From Terana coerulea (lineage: Eukaryota; Basidiomycota; Agaricomycetes; Polyporales; Phanerochaetaceae): a stretch of DNA of 46,955 bases. The stretch covers positions 1 through 46,955 of the forward strand of contig JAKOGH010001149.1 in assembly GCA_024811115.1 (NCBI GenBank). The letters run 5' to 3'. The notes beneath the pieces were generated by a model, which saw only the letters and a list, made by a program, of their open reading frames with translations, was not told the DNA's origin and did not search any database. The position numbers were made by a program, and so were the translations under genes. This document shows positions 10,296-21,523 of this stretch, piece after piece; the first letter of the stretch is position 1; each line of letters starts with the position of its first letter.

Positions 10296-12269
10296 CTACA
10301 ACTCCCGGAGAGTAATAAGCAAGTCTCGAGCTTGAGGTCTATGTGTTGGTCTTGGGTCCCAGCACCTCTCCATCAGAGACCACAAGTCGTCTGGAAGGTG
10401 ACTTTTCTGTGCACGTCCTCACATTTGTGGTCTCCAGAAGTAGCGGAAGCACAGTCTCGAGGAGGGCGTTGACCAGCTGTAACCTTTCTGTAGACCGCGT
10501 AGTCCGAACATTCGTGGAAAGGCTTGACCTCATAGTAGTAGAGCTGTCACGAGAAGTCAACAAAAGATAACGTTCTGAATCATTGACGACGAACATACCT
10601 GCCAACATAGAATTCCGAACGAGTAGATATCACTGGCCGGGGTATGCATGCTCAACGACTCCGCGGGCTCGTCCGCTTCCATAATTTCCGGTGCAACGTA
10701 ACGGCATGCCCCCACTGTGGTCAAGGTGGTAGCCGAGGCATGAAGCTCGACGAAGTCGGAGACGCCAAAATCCGACAGACGAACTGTCTCTTCATCGTCA
10801 ATCAAGACATTTCCCTACGTCAAGAATGCTTAGATGGCTTATCAAGAGCGACATGTGAACAACTGGACACACCGTATGCAGGTCTCCGTGTACCACATCA
10901 TGTCGATGCAGAGAGTCAAGCGCATGAGCGATTTGAAGCAACTTAGGTCGCATGCGAAGCATTAATCCAAGACTTTCCTGGTGACGTCGAAGTGTGCTTA
11001 CGAATTGATGCACTTTGCGGACCATGAACCCTTCTTTCCTGATCCAATCCAGCACATTCCCGTTCGACATGTACGGATAGACAAACGTCCAGCGAAATGC
11101 CCCGTCATGGTCTGCAAGAACTCCAAGAAGAGGACATAGATTACGGTGCTGAAGCGTGCGTATGGAGGCGATGTTGCGGGTATAAGTCTGAAAGACGAGA
11201 GTCTCAGCAGTCAAGCAGTCAAGCGAGTATAGCATCTAGAGCGTACCGATGTTATTCGAGACTCCAGCCCTCCATCCACACGACGGAAGACTTTGACGAC
11301 TACTGAAGTATGACCGGCCTTGACCCCTTTGTACATAGTTGTGTGCGCTCCTGAGCCGACTTCCTCCACACTCATGTTATTGGAGACCGCAAGTCGTACA
11401 TCGCGCAGGATGACTTGCCACGGGAGTATCCCGGATGTTGCACTCAGCTGAATGCTTAGACGGCGGACTGCTAACCGAAGCTGACCCAGGTGACATTGGC
11501 TGGTAGATAGTTCAAGCAAGAATGGTTCCAAGAGCTATGTCCAAGAAATGATGGGATCAATACATACAGAACTGGTCACCAGATATCGGAGTGACATACC
11601 TTTGGCTCGCAGATAAAGTCAAGAAATGACTGCGCCGTAGACCCGCGTAAAGCAAGCAACTTCAGCTCGATAGCCGAGGGTGGTGGTTGAGAAGCAAGAT
11701 ATTTCCGGAAGAACGCAGCGACTTCGGGGTTTAGGCTGGATGGCAGGGTACTCGAGATAGAGCGAATGCTGCCAAGAGATGATACAAGACCTTGACTTCT
11801 CCGGCGAAGTGGCGAAACAAAGCAATGAATCGAGCGCACCAACTGAAGATTGCTTAGCGCGGTCAGCCCGAGGGTGCCGGCGCGAGAGAAATGGCTGGTT
11901 GGCTTGCTGGGCTCGTAAACATGATCAGAGTATGCAGAGATGGGACGAGTAGTAGGCGGAGCTGGCCTAGAGTCTATGCAAGCGGTACGAAACGGTGGGA
12001 GGGGGTGAGATCTAGACCGACTAGTAAAAAGAGAGAAAAGCCCTGCTTTTGGACCCGGCCCGAGATGGGAATCATCGCTTGACGGTGTAGTATGGGCACC
12101 AGTGCCTAAAAATGTTCTTCCAACGTAGGCCGCCAGCCAGGTCGTGATTTTACGTGTGACGGAAGGCTTCTCAAGTGCAGGGTGGATATCAACTCGTGTG
12201 GTTGTTGAAGATGCTGCAAAGCATAGGTTCATGTTAGGAGATAAAGGTTGTGTCGGCGTACTTACGCAT
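10296..12269 (-). CDS. TKL-like protein kinase C, last exon frameshifted
   Basis: Family member with a long, Ser/Pro-rich N-terminus. The best start is a 4-nt first exon (12266-12269, ATGC), then an intron (donor GTAAGTAC, acceptor TTTGCAG) and exon 2 at 12213, reading MPSSTTTRVDIHPALEK. Then: module LKLLALRGSTAQSFLDFICEPK, glycine loop VGSGAHTTMYKG, VVVKVF lysine, RNIASIR, NLCPLLGVL, catalytic loop VVHGDLHT, GNVLIDDEETVRLSDFG, YVAPEIMEADEP, SDIYSFGILCWQ, and a last exon starting LYYYEVKPFHECSDYAVY. Introns match those of B. In the last exon a base is missing in the CC run at 10393-10396: the frame hits TGA at 10373, whereas one extra C restores DDLWSLMERCWDPRPTHRPQ and a stop at 10296. As written it loses about 30 C-terminal residues. 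The helix-C Glu is Asn here (RNI), so activity is less certain than for B. Confidence 0.72.
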
Positions 12270-12408
12270 GGGTCGGGAGGAGCGGGCTTCAGCAACTCTG
12301 GAGGGCGTGAGGCGTTTGTGACTTGGATAGATGAGAGGCAAGTGACGAAGCCTTGCAGTCCTTGACTTAGTCCTTGATATAAACTTCCTCCAGCACTCGG
12401 ATCTTTTT

Positions 12409-12416
12409 CTATATAG
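12409..12416 (-). promoter_or_regulatory. Possible TATA box of kinase C
   Basis: CTATATAG on the minus strand lies about 140 bp upstream of the proposed start codon of kinase C. Distance and sequence suit a core promoter element; no further evidence. Confidence 0.4.
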
Positions 12417-12936
12417 TCTCGTGTTTGTGTTCCAGGTGGCGATCCCGATGATGTCAGAGCAAGGCTTTAGAGTTATTCACGCCAAAGCGTGAATTACCTG
12501 CGAGGCGAGCGACTATCGTATCAAAGGTTCTAGCACAGGAAGACAACGGTACATACACGTTTCGCCAGCTGAGGGTGGGCATACCATTGCGACGGAAACG
12601 AGGGGTTGTTGGTGCAATGAACCTTAACAGAAAACGAATCAAGCCTGCAACGCGGTTGAAGATAGAGTTTGAGGATAACTGGAGCACGATATTTGTAAAT
12701 CGCAGGGATTCATGGCTACGGATAACTGTTCTGGTTCATTACGACTTGCGAAGACGAATCTGAACAGCACGCAAAACGTAATGGGTGAATTGCGTTTTCA
12801 TATATCAGTCAACGGCACGTGTAGTATAGCAGTCGACTCACATATGCTAGTACGAAATATCACAATGCGATAAAGACGCAACGATGACACGTGCCCGTCA
12901 AATTCCGGCATTGCCTCACCCAACACATGTACACTA
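12417..12936. other. Intergenic region upstream of kinase C
   Basis: About 520 bp. It contains a 77-codon minus-strand ORF (12454-12687) with no recognisable motif, lying upstream of the presumed kinase C promoter. I see no repeat or RNA gene. Confidence 0.45.
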
Positions 12937-13394
12937 CTAGTACCCCTTCATTTCGTAGTCGCTCTTGCATTTGCATGCGGCGGCTCCGATGCCGTGGTTG
13001 GAGTAGCTCCCTCTGGGGCTATAGAGTGTAAGTACTAAGGGCTCCGGATCACATCTAGGTTTCCTGCGTACTCACGACGTGCGTCCTGTACAGGGTCCAC
13101 GTGAAAAGTTGAGCTCTACTGAGTTCTGTGCTACTGCGAAAGACAGAAGCAAAGGACCCTTGGAATGTGCGGTGTCCGCGAGGCATGGATCAAAGCCCCG
13201 TACATATGCCGCAGCGGTAGAGACCAAGTGTATGCCGTGTATGCCGTGACGGACAGAGCTCTGGAACACTCCGCGCGAAGCCCGGGGATTGAACAAACCA
13301 GTGCGCTCTGATATGGGGAGACCCCTTCGTGCTCGTTTACAGGTGGCACGAGGCAGACGGCAAGAGGAGTCAGGACGGTGGGCATAAGCGTCAT
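12937..13394 (-). CDS. Possible small secreted cysteine-containing protein
   Basis: Not recognised. ATG at 13392-13394 begins MTLMPTVLTPLAVCLVPP, which resembles a signal peptide. Downstream, a frame reading VELNFSRGPCTGRTS is joined by a good 58-nt intron (donor GTGAGTAC, acceptor CTATAG, about 13013-13070) to PRGSYSNHGIGAAACKCKSD, ending EMKGY-stop at 12937. The splice keeps frame and produces a compact Cys/Gly-rich end typical of small secreted fungal proteins. How the signal-like start connects to the later exon is unclear, because an intervening intron cannot be fixed. A TATATATA stretch near 13538-13546 lies upstream. It could equally be chance ORFs. Confidence 0.28.
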
Positions 13395-14496
13395 CAAAGT
13401 GAAAGTGATGCGCCCTCCTTCCTTGTTCGGCAACCAAGCGCAAATAGGCGCAGATGCAAAGGAGCGATTAGGTAAGCACAACCCGCCCAGGCGCCGCAAG
13501 CAAAAAGGTACAGCGCACGACTTACCCTCTACACTATATATACTGCCGCCCATTCTACACGCACGACGATATTCCTTCGAATCTGACGGTGCGCTTTGTG
13601 CCCCACAATGACTCCTATAGGCCCGGGTGACTTGAAGTTCCCGTAGTGCGTCACCGCCATAGCCTGAGCCCTCTAAAAGTTACTAAGATTCACCTTTCAA
13701 GGGGATGGTCGTTCGTTATCAGGGTCAGCTGCACTTCTGAGCGCTTTATGACAGCAACGTTCTCGCAGCCGGTGCCGTAGAATGTAAACGGATAAATGGC
13801 CTGGTTCGCCTAAGTGAACCAACGCATCATCCGGGGCAGGATAATATTCTTAGGCGGCATGCTCCTGAGAAAAATGCAGGTACGTCGATGACCTCTGTCT
13901 TGTACCCGCTAGTGAAGGATTGAAACGTTCTCGTGGGACAGTACAGATACTCTAGAGCCACTTCCAGCTGAGCATTCATTTCCCAGCACTGAGGAGCCGC
14001 GCCTTGACACGATTTCTTCCACGTTCCGAGGCGAGGGCCGCATGCAGGTCACTTGAACGATATAGGGTTCATGCTTCCTTTCCTCTGAGCGACGTCAAAC
14101 CTTCACCTAGTCGCTCGCGTTCTTGGGCAGTTGAACACGTTTTTGATGGCTCGCTATCGCGCGGAACTGGGTGGCCCTATTTCACTCTTTCGCGCGAACA
14201 TTCACCGCCGACGACTCGATCCCTGCTGCCGACAGAAGAAATCTTGAGAGGCGTCCCGTTCTTGTCGTTTCGTGGACTTGCACCCTTGCAAACCTCCTGC
14301 CATGCGACACACCATGCCATTTCCCGGTACAAGTCCATACATTTTCCATCCAATTCCCAGATATCCTGGATCGGCTGGGACGTCCGTGCTACCGTCGTCG
14401 AACCGAAACGCGTCCCTTCCGTCCCTTCACAGTCCCCCTCCTTCTGTCGCCTCCAAACACAGTCCGGGAATGACTCGTCGTTGGTCACCGTCCACC
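13395..14496. other. Intergenic region between putative small protein gene and kinase D
   Basis: About 1.1 kb between divergent genes. Overlapping ORFs at 14004-14500 on both strands lack domains. An in-frame ATG at 14302 could extend kinase D, but ATG 14497 has the better context. No repeats seen. Confidence 0.45.
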
Positions 14497-17069
14497 ATGG
14501 CTAACGCCGGAAATGTTGCTGACACAGATCTAATTTCGTCGACGAAATCGTTCGTGCGCCGAATGAACTCACGCATCTTCTCAAAGCCAACTCAATCCGC
14601 ACCAACTACTCGTCCATCATCCGCCCTCAGCTACGCACACGACCACGAGGAGATATCTCTTCCCCCTGATACCGAACTGCCTGCACCTTCATCTGCAACA
14701 CAGCCGTCCCCTGCTCGTGCGCGGTTGGTTGGGGTCGTAAGATCCGTCATAGCTGCTCAGCGGTCTCGCTTTGTCTGGGCCGTACAGGCAGCCATGGCAT
14801 CGCACCGTTCCAGCGACCCTGCTCATTGCCAAACCGAAGATCTTCCCGCGGACTCAACCTTTCCTATATCTCCCCCCTCATCCTAGACCATCATCTCCGG
14901 ATTCCATCGACCATTCTTCCTCCATGGACAACTCCTCTCTGGAGTCTTCGCTTTCCTCGACAGTGTCATCACGGGAAGCGATACCCCACCCTCTGAACAC
15001 TGCTTTGGACCAACCCACAGATCAAGCTCCTCGCTCGCCGTTGAGTGCGCTGCCACCGCACCAACGCTTCGTCTGGATCGTCCGTTCCGTGATAGCTACC
15101 CAGCGTTCTCGGTTTGTTTGGGCAGTGCGGGCTGCTATGGCAATGAGCCATGCTGGAGCGATGACCGGTCGGAATCTGCCAATGGGGGAAGAGGTTTCAA
15201 CATTCATGTCTTCGTCTGCACATAACTCGGACACCTTTCTTTCGTCTCCAGCTCACGGCGCCGGCGCCGGCTCTACCGCGCTCTCTATCGACGGGAGATT
15301 ACCTGAAGAGACTGTTCACCCATTGTTCACGGAGTTAGCATCGCAGCCTACATGTCAACCTCCTCGATCGTCATTAAGCACACTACCACCCTTACAGCGC
15401 TTCATTTCAGTTGTGCATGCTGTCATGAATGCGCAGCGTTCTCGCTTTGTCTGGGCCGTGCGCTCTGTGATGGCGCGACAATTGTACGCCCCTACCAACG
15501 ACGGCGGTGGACGGGACAGTGGAGCAATTTCTGCCTTATCCTCACTCTTTCCCTTCCCAGGAAATCGTCTCTCTGCTACGCATGACCGTAACACACCAGC
15601 GGATGTGCTGGATGGTGAACGGCTTCAGCAAATTCAAGATTACCTCCTGTCACCGATCGAGTCCGAATCGTCCGGGACGTTGAAGGAGAGGCTGTTGGCA
15701 CTGCGAGATCGCTCTGCACAGGCAGTACTGGATTTTATAGATGATAGCCGAGTACGTCAGCTCATTCACACTGTACGAAACCTGTTGCTCAACTTGGTTC
15801 ATTTGTTCAAGTCATTCGACGCCTTTCTCAATCGCATATGCTCTGAACTAGGCCCAAGTCACGTAGCTCACTGTCGGAGGAAGGCACGACGGCTTGTGGT
15901 CCGTCTCAGTCGGGATTCTGCCCTCCTCCTGACTGCATTATATCTACGCGACGTCACAATCTGCATCACTCCCGACGGTCTACGTGACGAAGTTGGATAT
16001 GGGGCTTACGCCAACGTATACAGAGGGAAGTGCGAAGAAATGAGCGCAGTTGCTATCAAGGTGTTCCGTTCAGTCATAGGGACCACTGAACAAAAGAAAG
16101 CTCTACGAGTAAGTAATACGTTATTCCGCAGTTGAATGCACAATTTGAAGCAGCTGGAAAATTTACAGGTATACGTCCGCGAGATTGCTCTGCTGCGATC
16201 GCTCCGACATCCTCATGTATGCCCTCTTACGGGTGTAGCTGAGGATGTGCCTGTCACATCGCCGCTGTCCCTAGTCTTTCCGTACATGGAGCACAGAGGG
16301 ATTCTTGACTACATCAAGGCTCAAGGCTTCGCATCCGCACGAGCTCATCGCCATGTAAGTCATTGTGCTCGCTCACTACATAGTGCAAAACATCTTCTGA
16401 CAAGTATCCAGATGTTCGAGGTGGCCTCTGCACTTTCCTATCTTCATGCAGAAAACGTTGCACACGGCGACCTACACGCGGTAGGACGATGTTAGGTGAT
16501 GACACCTTTCTACATTGACACTCACAAAACATAATGTAGGGCAACATCCTGATTGATGACAAAACAAGTGTACAATTATCGGATTTCGGCCTGGCGAATA
16601 TCGTTGACTCAACAGTCGCAAGTATGAGCGACACGCGGGCCGGGGCTCTGCGATACATGGCACCAGAGATTGAAGAGGCTGATGGAGCAGGAAGGCAGAT
16701 TGTCCATACACCGGCTAGCGACGTTCATTCATTTGGTATATTGTGCTGGCAGGTGCTTTTTATGCTTTGCACCCGGCGAGGCCAGCTCGAGCTGATGATT
16801 AACGATGACAGATTTACTACTACACTACCAAACCCTTCCATGAATGCCCCACGGACTGGCGTGCGTACAGAAGGATGACAAACGGCGCACGGCCTCCTCG
16901 ACTGTGCGATACCGTTTCAAAAGGCCATCTGAGCTGCCAAGAAGTACATGGAGTCGCGGAGCCTATTCCAGATGGCCTATGGGACATCATGGTCACGTGC
17001 TGGGATCCAACTCCAGAGCGTAGGCCTACTGCGGAGGAGCTGCTTCCTGCATTGCAGAGTTTGCTCTGA
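14497..17069 (+). CDS. TKL-like protein kinase D with a repeated N-terminal region
   Basis: Start chosen at ATG 14497 because of its strong context (CCACCATGGCT): MANAGNVADTDLISSTKSF. The N-terminal third carries three copies of a motif containing QRSRFVWAV. Then the module RLLALRDRSAQAVLDFIDDS, glycine loop VGYGAYANVYRG, VAIKVF, VREIALLRSLRHPHVCPL, catalytic loop VAHGDLHA, GNILIDDKTSVQLSDFGLAN, YMAPEIEEAD, SDVHSFGILCWQ, and end WDIMVTCWDPTPERRP...LQSLL-stop. Introns: 15752-15811 (60 nt, open in frame, so possibly retained), 16109-16168, 16355-16411, 16481-16539 and 16753-16811, matching B. The first repeat copy is in a different frame from copies two and three; dropping one C from the C6 run at 14872-14877 joins them. 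If that shift is real, translation could start at a downstream Met near 14924. Catalytic residues are present (non-RD). Confidence 0.75.
14722..15478 (+). repeat. Three in-gene repeats containing QRSRFVWAV (kinase D)
   Basis: The motif VVRSVIAAQRSRFVWAVQAA (start about 14722) recurs as IVRSVIATQRSRFVWAVRAA (about 15065) and VVHAVMNAQRSRFVWAVRSV (about 15398). Copies two and three are exactly 333 nt (111 codons) apart; copies one and two are 343 nt apart, 10 nt more, which is the frame change noted for the gene. Copies two and three are also preceded by related PPRSxLSxLPPxQRF segments, so the duplicated unit is longer than the motif. Confidence 0.85.
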
Positions 17070-19005
17070 CCTCGTTGCACTTTGTCCCGGAACTGCTTTG
17101 GCAAAAGCTCCAGCTTCCTCTTATATTACTACGTATGGCATTTAGTCTTCATGACCGTTGTATCATTTGGCCTCGTAATCCTAATCTCTGGCGACAGCTG
17201 TCTCTCTCTGCGACTTGTAGCTCTAAATCGCCGACTCCGCCCACCACCGATGTGCCCTTTCACGTGGTAAGCATCAAGGGTGTACGGGCTATATACGAAT
17301 CAACACCCAACCGCAGCCCCAGATACTTCGACATGTAGTGCTCTATAGGCGACAATATACAGCCACCGCACCGTAAAGCCTCGTCGTCAGGAGTCTACTC
17401 GGGAAGCGGCTATCGTGTCGTGCAGCGCGTTCTTCCACCGGCCTAGTACAGCACATGCGGGGTATGTGTGGAAGCGATGAGGGAATGTATCTCATTCGGT
17501 ACGTCCATGCGCCATGCAGAGCTGGTACTCTCTCTTACTCGTCAATAGGTTGCCTCTTCCGCCTCGGCATTGAGTCTTTACACTGCTTAAATGTATGTCT
17601 GGCATGTTGGAGTGACCTCAAGCAGTAGGACTTCATATTACTATCTTTCATCACGGGAAGTACACATCCAACGCTCGGTTGCTATCATTGAGTCAGTTTC
17701 ATGGCCACGTTCTTCCGTGGGTTCGCTGGAGACAAGTTCAGTCCATGAGAAAGGCCGTCTTCAAGGTGCGTTCTGCCAATACGTCTTCATTGATGATCAC
17801 CAGTTTGACCGTAATGCTCTTTCTCTTGAGCAGACTTGTTATTCGTAAAGCTCTACAAAACGTATCGTCTTCTCACGGTCTTCACTTGAAATGTTAGCTG
17901 ACGAGGGTGGCGTACGTTGCCCTAGGGGAGGTTATCGAGAAGAGTAAATGCGAGGCGTCACCACGCGGAAACTTACACTCCTTTAGCCGTTCAAGATCAC
18001 TTCCAAGCGGATTGCATGCCAGTTTCTGCAGGCACGGTGGGCTGAGGACGCTTTGGTTGACTTGGGTTAGTTTCTCAATGGCGAGTGTAACTACACCATT
18101 GGACTGCCCTAACTTTGGTAATTTGATACAGAGCTCACCCATTTTCAGATGTGAGCACACAAGTCATGACAGGTTTCTACGTGTTTGCCGCAATCGACGA
18201 CTGCTGCGACAGACAATGCTCCGGAGAGTGGGCGTTTGATTAGCCATCACGGCTGAGCGGTCGATTACAGCAGAGTACATCAGCAAAACGTACAAGCACT
18301 GACGACTGATGAGCGCTGACGAGCACTGAGAGCGCTGACGAACGGTTTGGAACCGAAGTTCGAGCCCTGCTGAAGCCGGACTTTTGCTAAATTTTGTATT
18401 TTCTTAGTTCCTCATGTTTCATAAACTACGCTGGATGTCAATGATGATGGTTTACTCACCGAAGCTTTACTGCAAGAGACGGATGCAAGAGAGGTCAAAA
18501 ACGTCTGAGAGCGCTCAAAACGACTACTGAGACTGGCGGGCGCTGACGGCACTGAAAGGACTGAAGCGCGCTGAGATGGCTTCATCAGTACCTGTCAGTA
18601 CCGTTCAGCGCCAATGCAACTTTGCTGATGTATGCATAAAATTCGTGGAAGACTGAACCCCATCGTAGGGCTTAACATGTGTGGGCCCAAACTTTCCAAG
18701 AACTATTCCCGCGGTTTCTGCGCGTTCACCGAAACAAAGTTTACTTTCTGTACTTGCCGTCAACCCGTGGCAAAACGTTCGAACTTCGAAGCAGCCCCTT
18801 CGAAGCGTTCCTGCCAGTACGTAGTACAAGATGTATCCACCACCCACGGATCCTAGGCGGACATTGTGTTTCGATGTGTGGACCTCGGCATTCCATCTTT
18901 GTCAAAGCTTACGCAACAAAGTGTTCTGTCGCCTCACGGGAGGCAGTTCGTAGCATTGGAAATGCAGGGGGTGTCCTGGTAGTGTTGCCTGTCGCGGGCG
19001 GGCAC
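17070..19005. other. Gene-poor region downstream of kinase D
   Basis: About 1.9 kb without a gene I can support. ORFs at 17894-18239 (both strands) and 18605-19113 have no motifs. At 18290-18345 and 18505-18580 the word AGCGCTGA and relatives recur in a loose tandem pattern; just after the first block (about 18352-18368) lies GTTCGAGCC, which fits an RNA polymerase III B-box, possibly an old tRNA-derived SINE. That reading is weak. Confidence 0.4.
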
Positions 19006-19408
19006 GCATATGTAGTATTATTTTTCATCTTCCTGCAGTTATTTAGCACAGATACACGGCCTGGTAGCAGCTCCAGAGCCTCTGGACTTCATTCCGATGA
19101 TCCCGGCGCTTAGCGCCCAAATGCGGCTTGATTCTTCCCATGTTCTTGGACACTTAGCACTCTGGACTCTCTAGCCTTGTCCCTCATCTCAACCTCTTGG
19201 TCATTGGGGACAAGGTATGTCCAATACACTGTACATAGTAGCAATGCTAACTTGGTCATTGAGGACAAGTATTAGCACCAGCCTATTCATTCTGTGAGGT
19301 CTACTTGGAGTTGGCCCTTGTCACCCTCCTCATACATATTCTATCATCTACTCTCCATCTGCTCCGATCTGTCTGCTCTGGTTGCGTGTCGAGCTCATCT
19401 CTGTGACA
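19006..19408 (+). repeat. Dispersed repeat X, copy 1 (uninterrupted)
   Basis: This segment is homologous over its whole length to an inverted copy at 27844-28134 plus 33379-33435, which is split by a Harbinger element. Shared blocks include GCATATGTAG at the start, TTATTTTTCAT, TTTAGCACAGATACAC, CCAGAGCCTCTGG, GATGATCCCGGCGCTTAGCG, TTGATTCTTCCCATG and CTCATCTCAACCTCTTGG. Both copies fade at the same two points, so these are probably element ends. It encodes no conserved protein (frames differ mainly by amino-acid changes). Class unknown; a SINE or other non-autonomous element is possible. Copy 1 carries a 55-nt addition absent from copy 2. Confidence 0.75.
19197..19269 (+). repeat. 18-bp direct repeat flanking a 37-bp insert in repeat X copy 1
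   Basis: TTGGTCATTGGGGACAAG (19197-19214) recurs with one mismatch at 19252-19269. The 37 bp between them begin GTATGT and end with the branch-site-like TGCTAAC. Copy 2 of X has only one 18-bp unit and no insert. Confidence 0.8.
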
Positions 19409-21523
19409 TTACCGTCGCTTTCAGTGAACTTTCTGGCCTAGTAGGCAATGTTGCACGGCCTCTGCAGTTCAGTTCGACTTAGGCTGAGATGGCTTGATCT
19501 ATACATGGTGCAGGCCGCTAAATCCTGATGGAGTACTGAAACGATGGAGCGGCAATGAACTAGTTTGATGCACGACACTATAGTTCTTATTGTTACGCAA
19601 ACTATCAATACTCATGAAGCACCGCTTGCGCGGCAGCAACCTTTGCTTGTTCTTAAAGCAACCTTAAGGTGAAGCTGGAAACTAGTAGTAACTTTGGTAA
19701 CTGTTCACGGCGTAGCATGATGCAATTATAGCAAAGTCCGGGTAAGTTGAGAGTTGCTTTCCACAGTATTTTGCATAGCAAAGAGACCTTGACAAGCAAG
19801 GTAATTAGTAAAGTGGAAGTCAAGCTCCTGCTATACGTAGCCTCAGGTATCTTGGATCCTATATAGTTACTACCATGTGATCGTGAGTGCGCTCTGTATT
19901 GAGTATATTAGATTTATTATTTCACTGTGCGTGAACACTCCTCCACTCCTTCTTTCCTTTCTAGACACTGCACTGGTTGCGCAAGCGCCTGACGTAATCC
20001 TATACAGTAGCTTAGTCAGCCACTTCGCACACCAGCTTGTTGGCTCCATTTCCAGTGCCTCAGTTCTTCTTCAATACATAAGACAGAGGGTGAGGTCACG
20101 TCGGCTCTTGATGGACACTGTAGACAGTTCGCTAATGTGCCGTAGCACTCTCATTTTATTTCTGTCTGCTTAAGTTCACAATATAGTTCTTCTCCGCACG
20201 CGAGACAGAGAACTGAGCACTTTCATTTTATTTCTGTCTGCTTAGCTGCGAGCCTGGTCCTGACGCATTCAAAAAGAGTACGTGTTAATAGCCACTGCAT
20301 TGCAGTCTAACTTCATCCATGTGCTTCCTTAGCGTCACGTCAAGGGTCTCTCAATATCATTGTAGTCACCATGAATTATTCATCTTGTGACTGTGACAAC
20401 ACCGTGGCCTTGAGCTGCGCTTCATTAGAGGTGATCTCGGACTCATGTGGCGTGGCGTGAGTAGTTGGATATGGTAACACTGTGCACAGAATAACAGTGG
20501 CGAGCTTGGTCGGTGCTTGGTTGGGTAACACCAGAGATACTGCTTTGGCATTGGCTAGCCTAAGTATAACTTGTCCCACTACCAATAACTTATTGCTATA
20601 AAGTCAAGTCCGAAGTGTTACTTGATTACTCATACTGCAAGGACCGTATGTGCGTTTAGAGAGTTGCCTCTGATGTCTTTGATATATTTGTTTGTCATTT
20701 CATTCATGGTTTTATTTCCACTAACCATACCTGTTTCTCTGCATGCCTTATCTTTGCTAGGCGCACGTGTCTGTCGAGCTTTATAGCCCAAAAGAAACTC
20801 CGGAAGCCAGTCGAATCCCCTCACTCTGTATTACTGCCTGCCAGTCCGAGGCATGTCGTGCTCTTGTGGTAAGCCCCTGATGTATGCACCGAGCACCTGT
20901 TCGCAAAACCAGGGCCCCACCGTGAGCTACTGGTTTGCTTTTTAGACGTGAAATGTGCTCACAACAAGTAAAACCACCGGCTGACACTGCAATCATCATA
21001 GTAGAGGCTGGAGACGGAGGCACTGATGGAAGCCAAAAGCTCCACATACTGCATTAGTATCTACTTAGAGCTTTAAGTTGATGCCTCAGAGTAAGTGTCG
21101 TGCTGTAAACTTGTGTAGTGGCTCTGACACTACCTTTCATTGCTAGTTTGCCCAGGCCGCCATCGGATACAGTTTGTGCTCTGAGGGCCTTCACCTTCCC
21201 TCTGCTCATGCAATTCAGTAGCTGACCATTTGTGTGGGTGGTTGCATTGCTTCTACACGAGGATATTATCTTTCATTAACTCTTGCACAGCGTTGTCACA
21301 ATTTGAGCTCTTTGATCATGACGTTGCACAAAATCTCCATGTGTACCTTTAGCCCAATCCACACCATCAGACATATACACCAAGTTGCTCTTTGCATGAG
21401 GCCCAAAGGCACAGAATCTACTCAATCTCCTAGTCGATTTTGAGGTATTTATTTTGTTCTTCCTAGTAATTCTCTATCCGAGTATATATATCATTCGAAG
21501 GCAACTGAATCTTTCATCCGACA
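19409..21523. other. Gene-poor region upstream of kinase E
   Basis: About 2.1 kb with no supportable gene. ORFs of 60-100 codons occur on both strands without motifs. One structured feature is a direct duplication near 20145-20244, listed separately. Confidence 0.45.
20145..20244. repeat. Direct repeat, 28 bp, period 72 bp
   Basis: GCACTCTCATTTTATTTCTG followed by TCTGCTTA (from 20145) recurs at 20217 with one change (GCACTTTC). This suggests a tandem duplication of a 72-bp unit of which the second copy is only partly recognisable. Confidence 0.7.
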
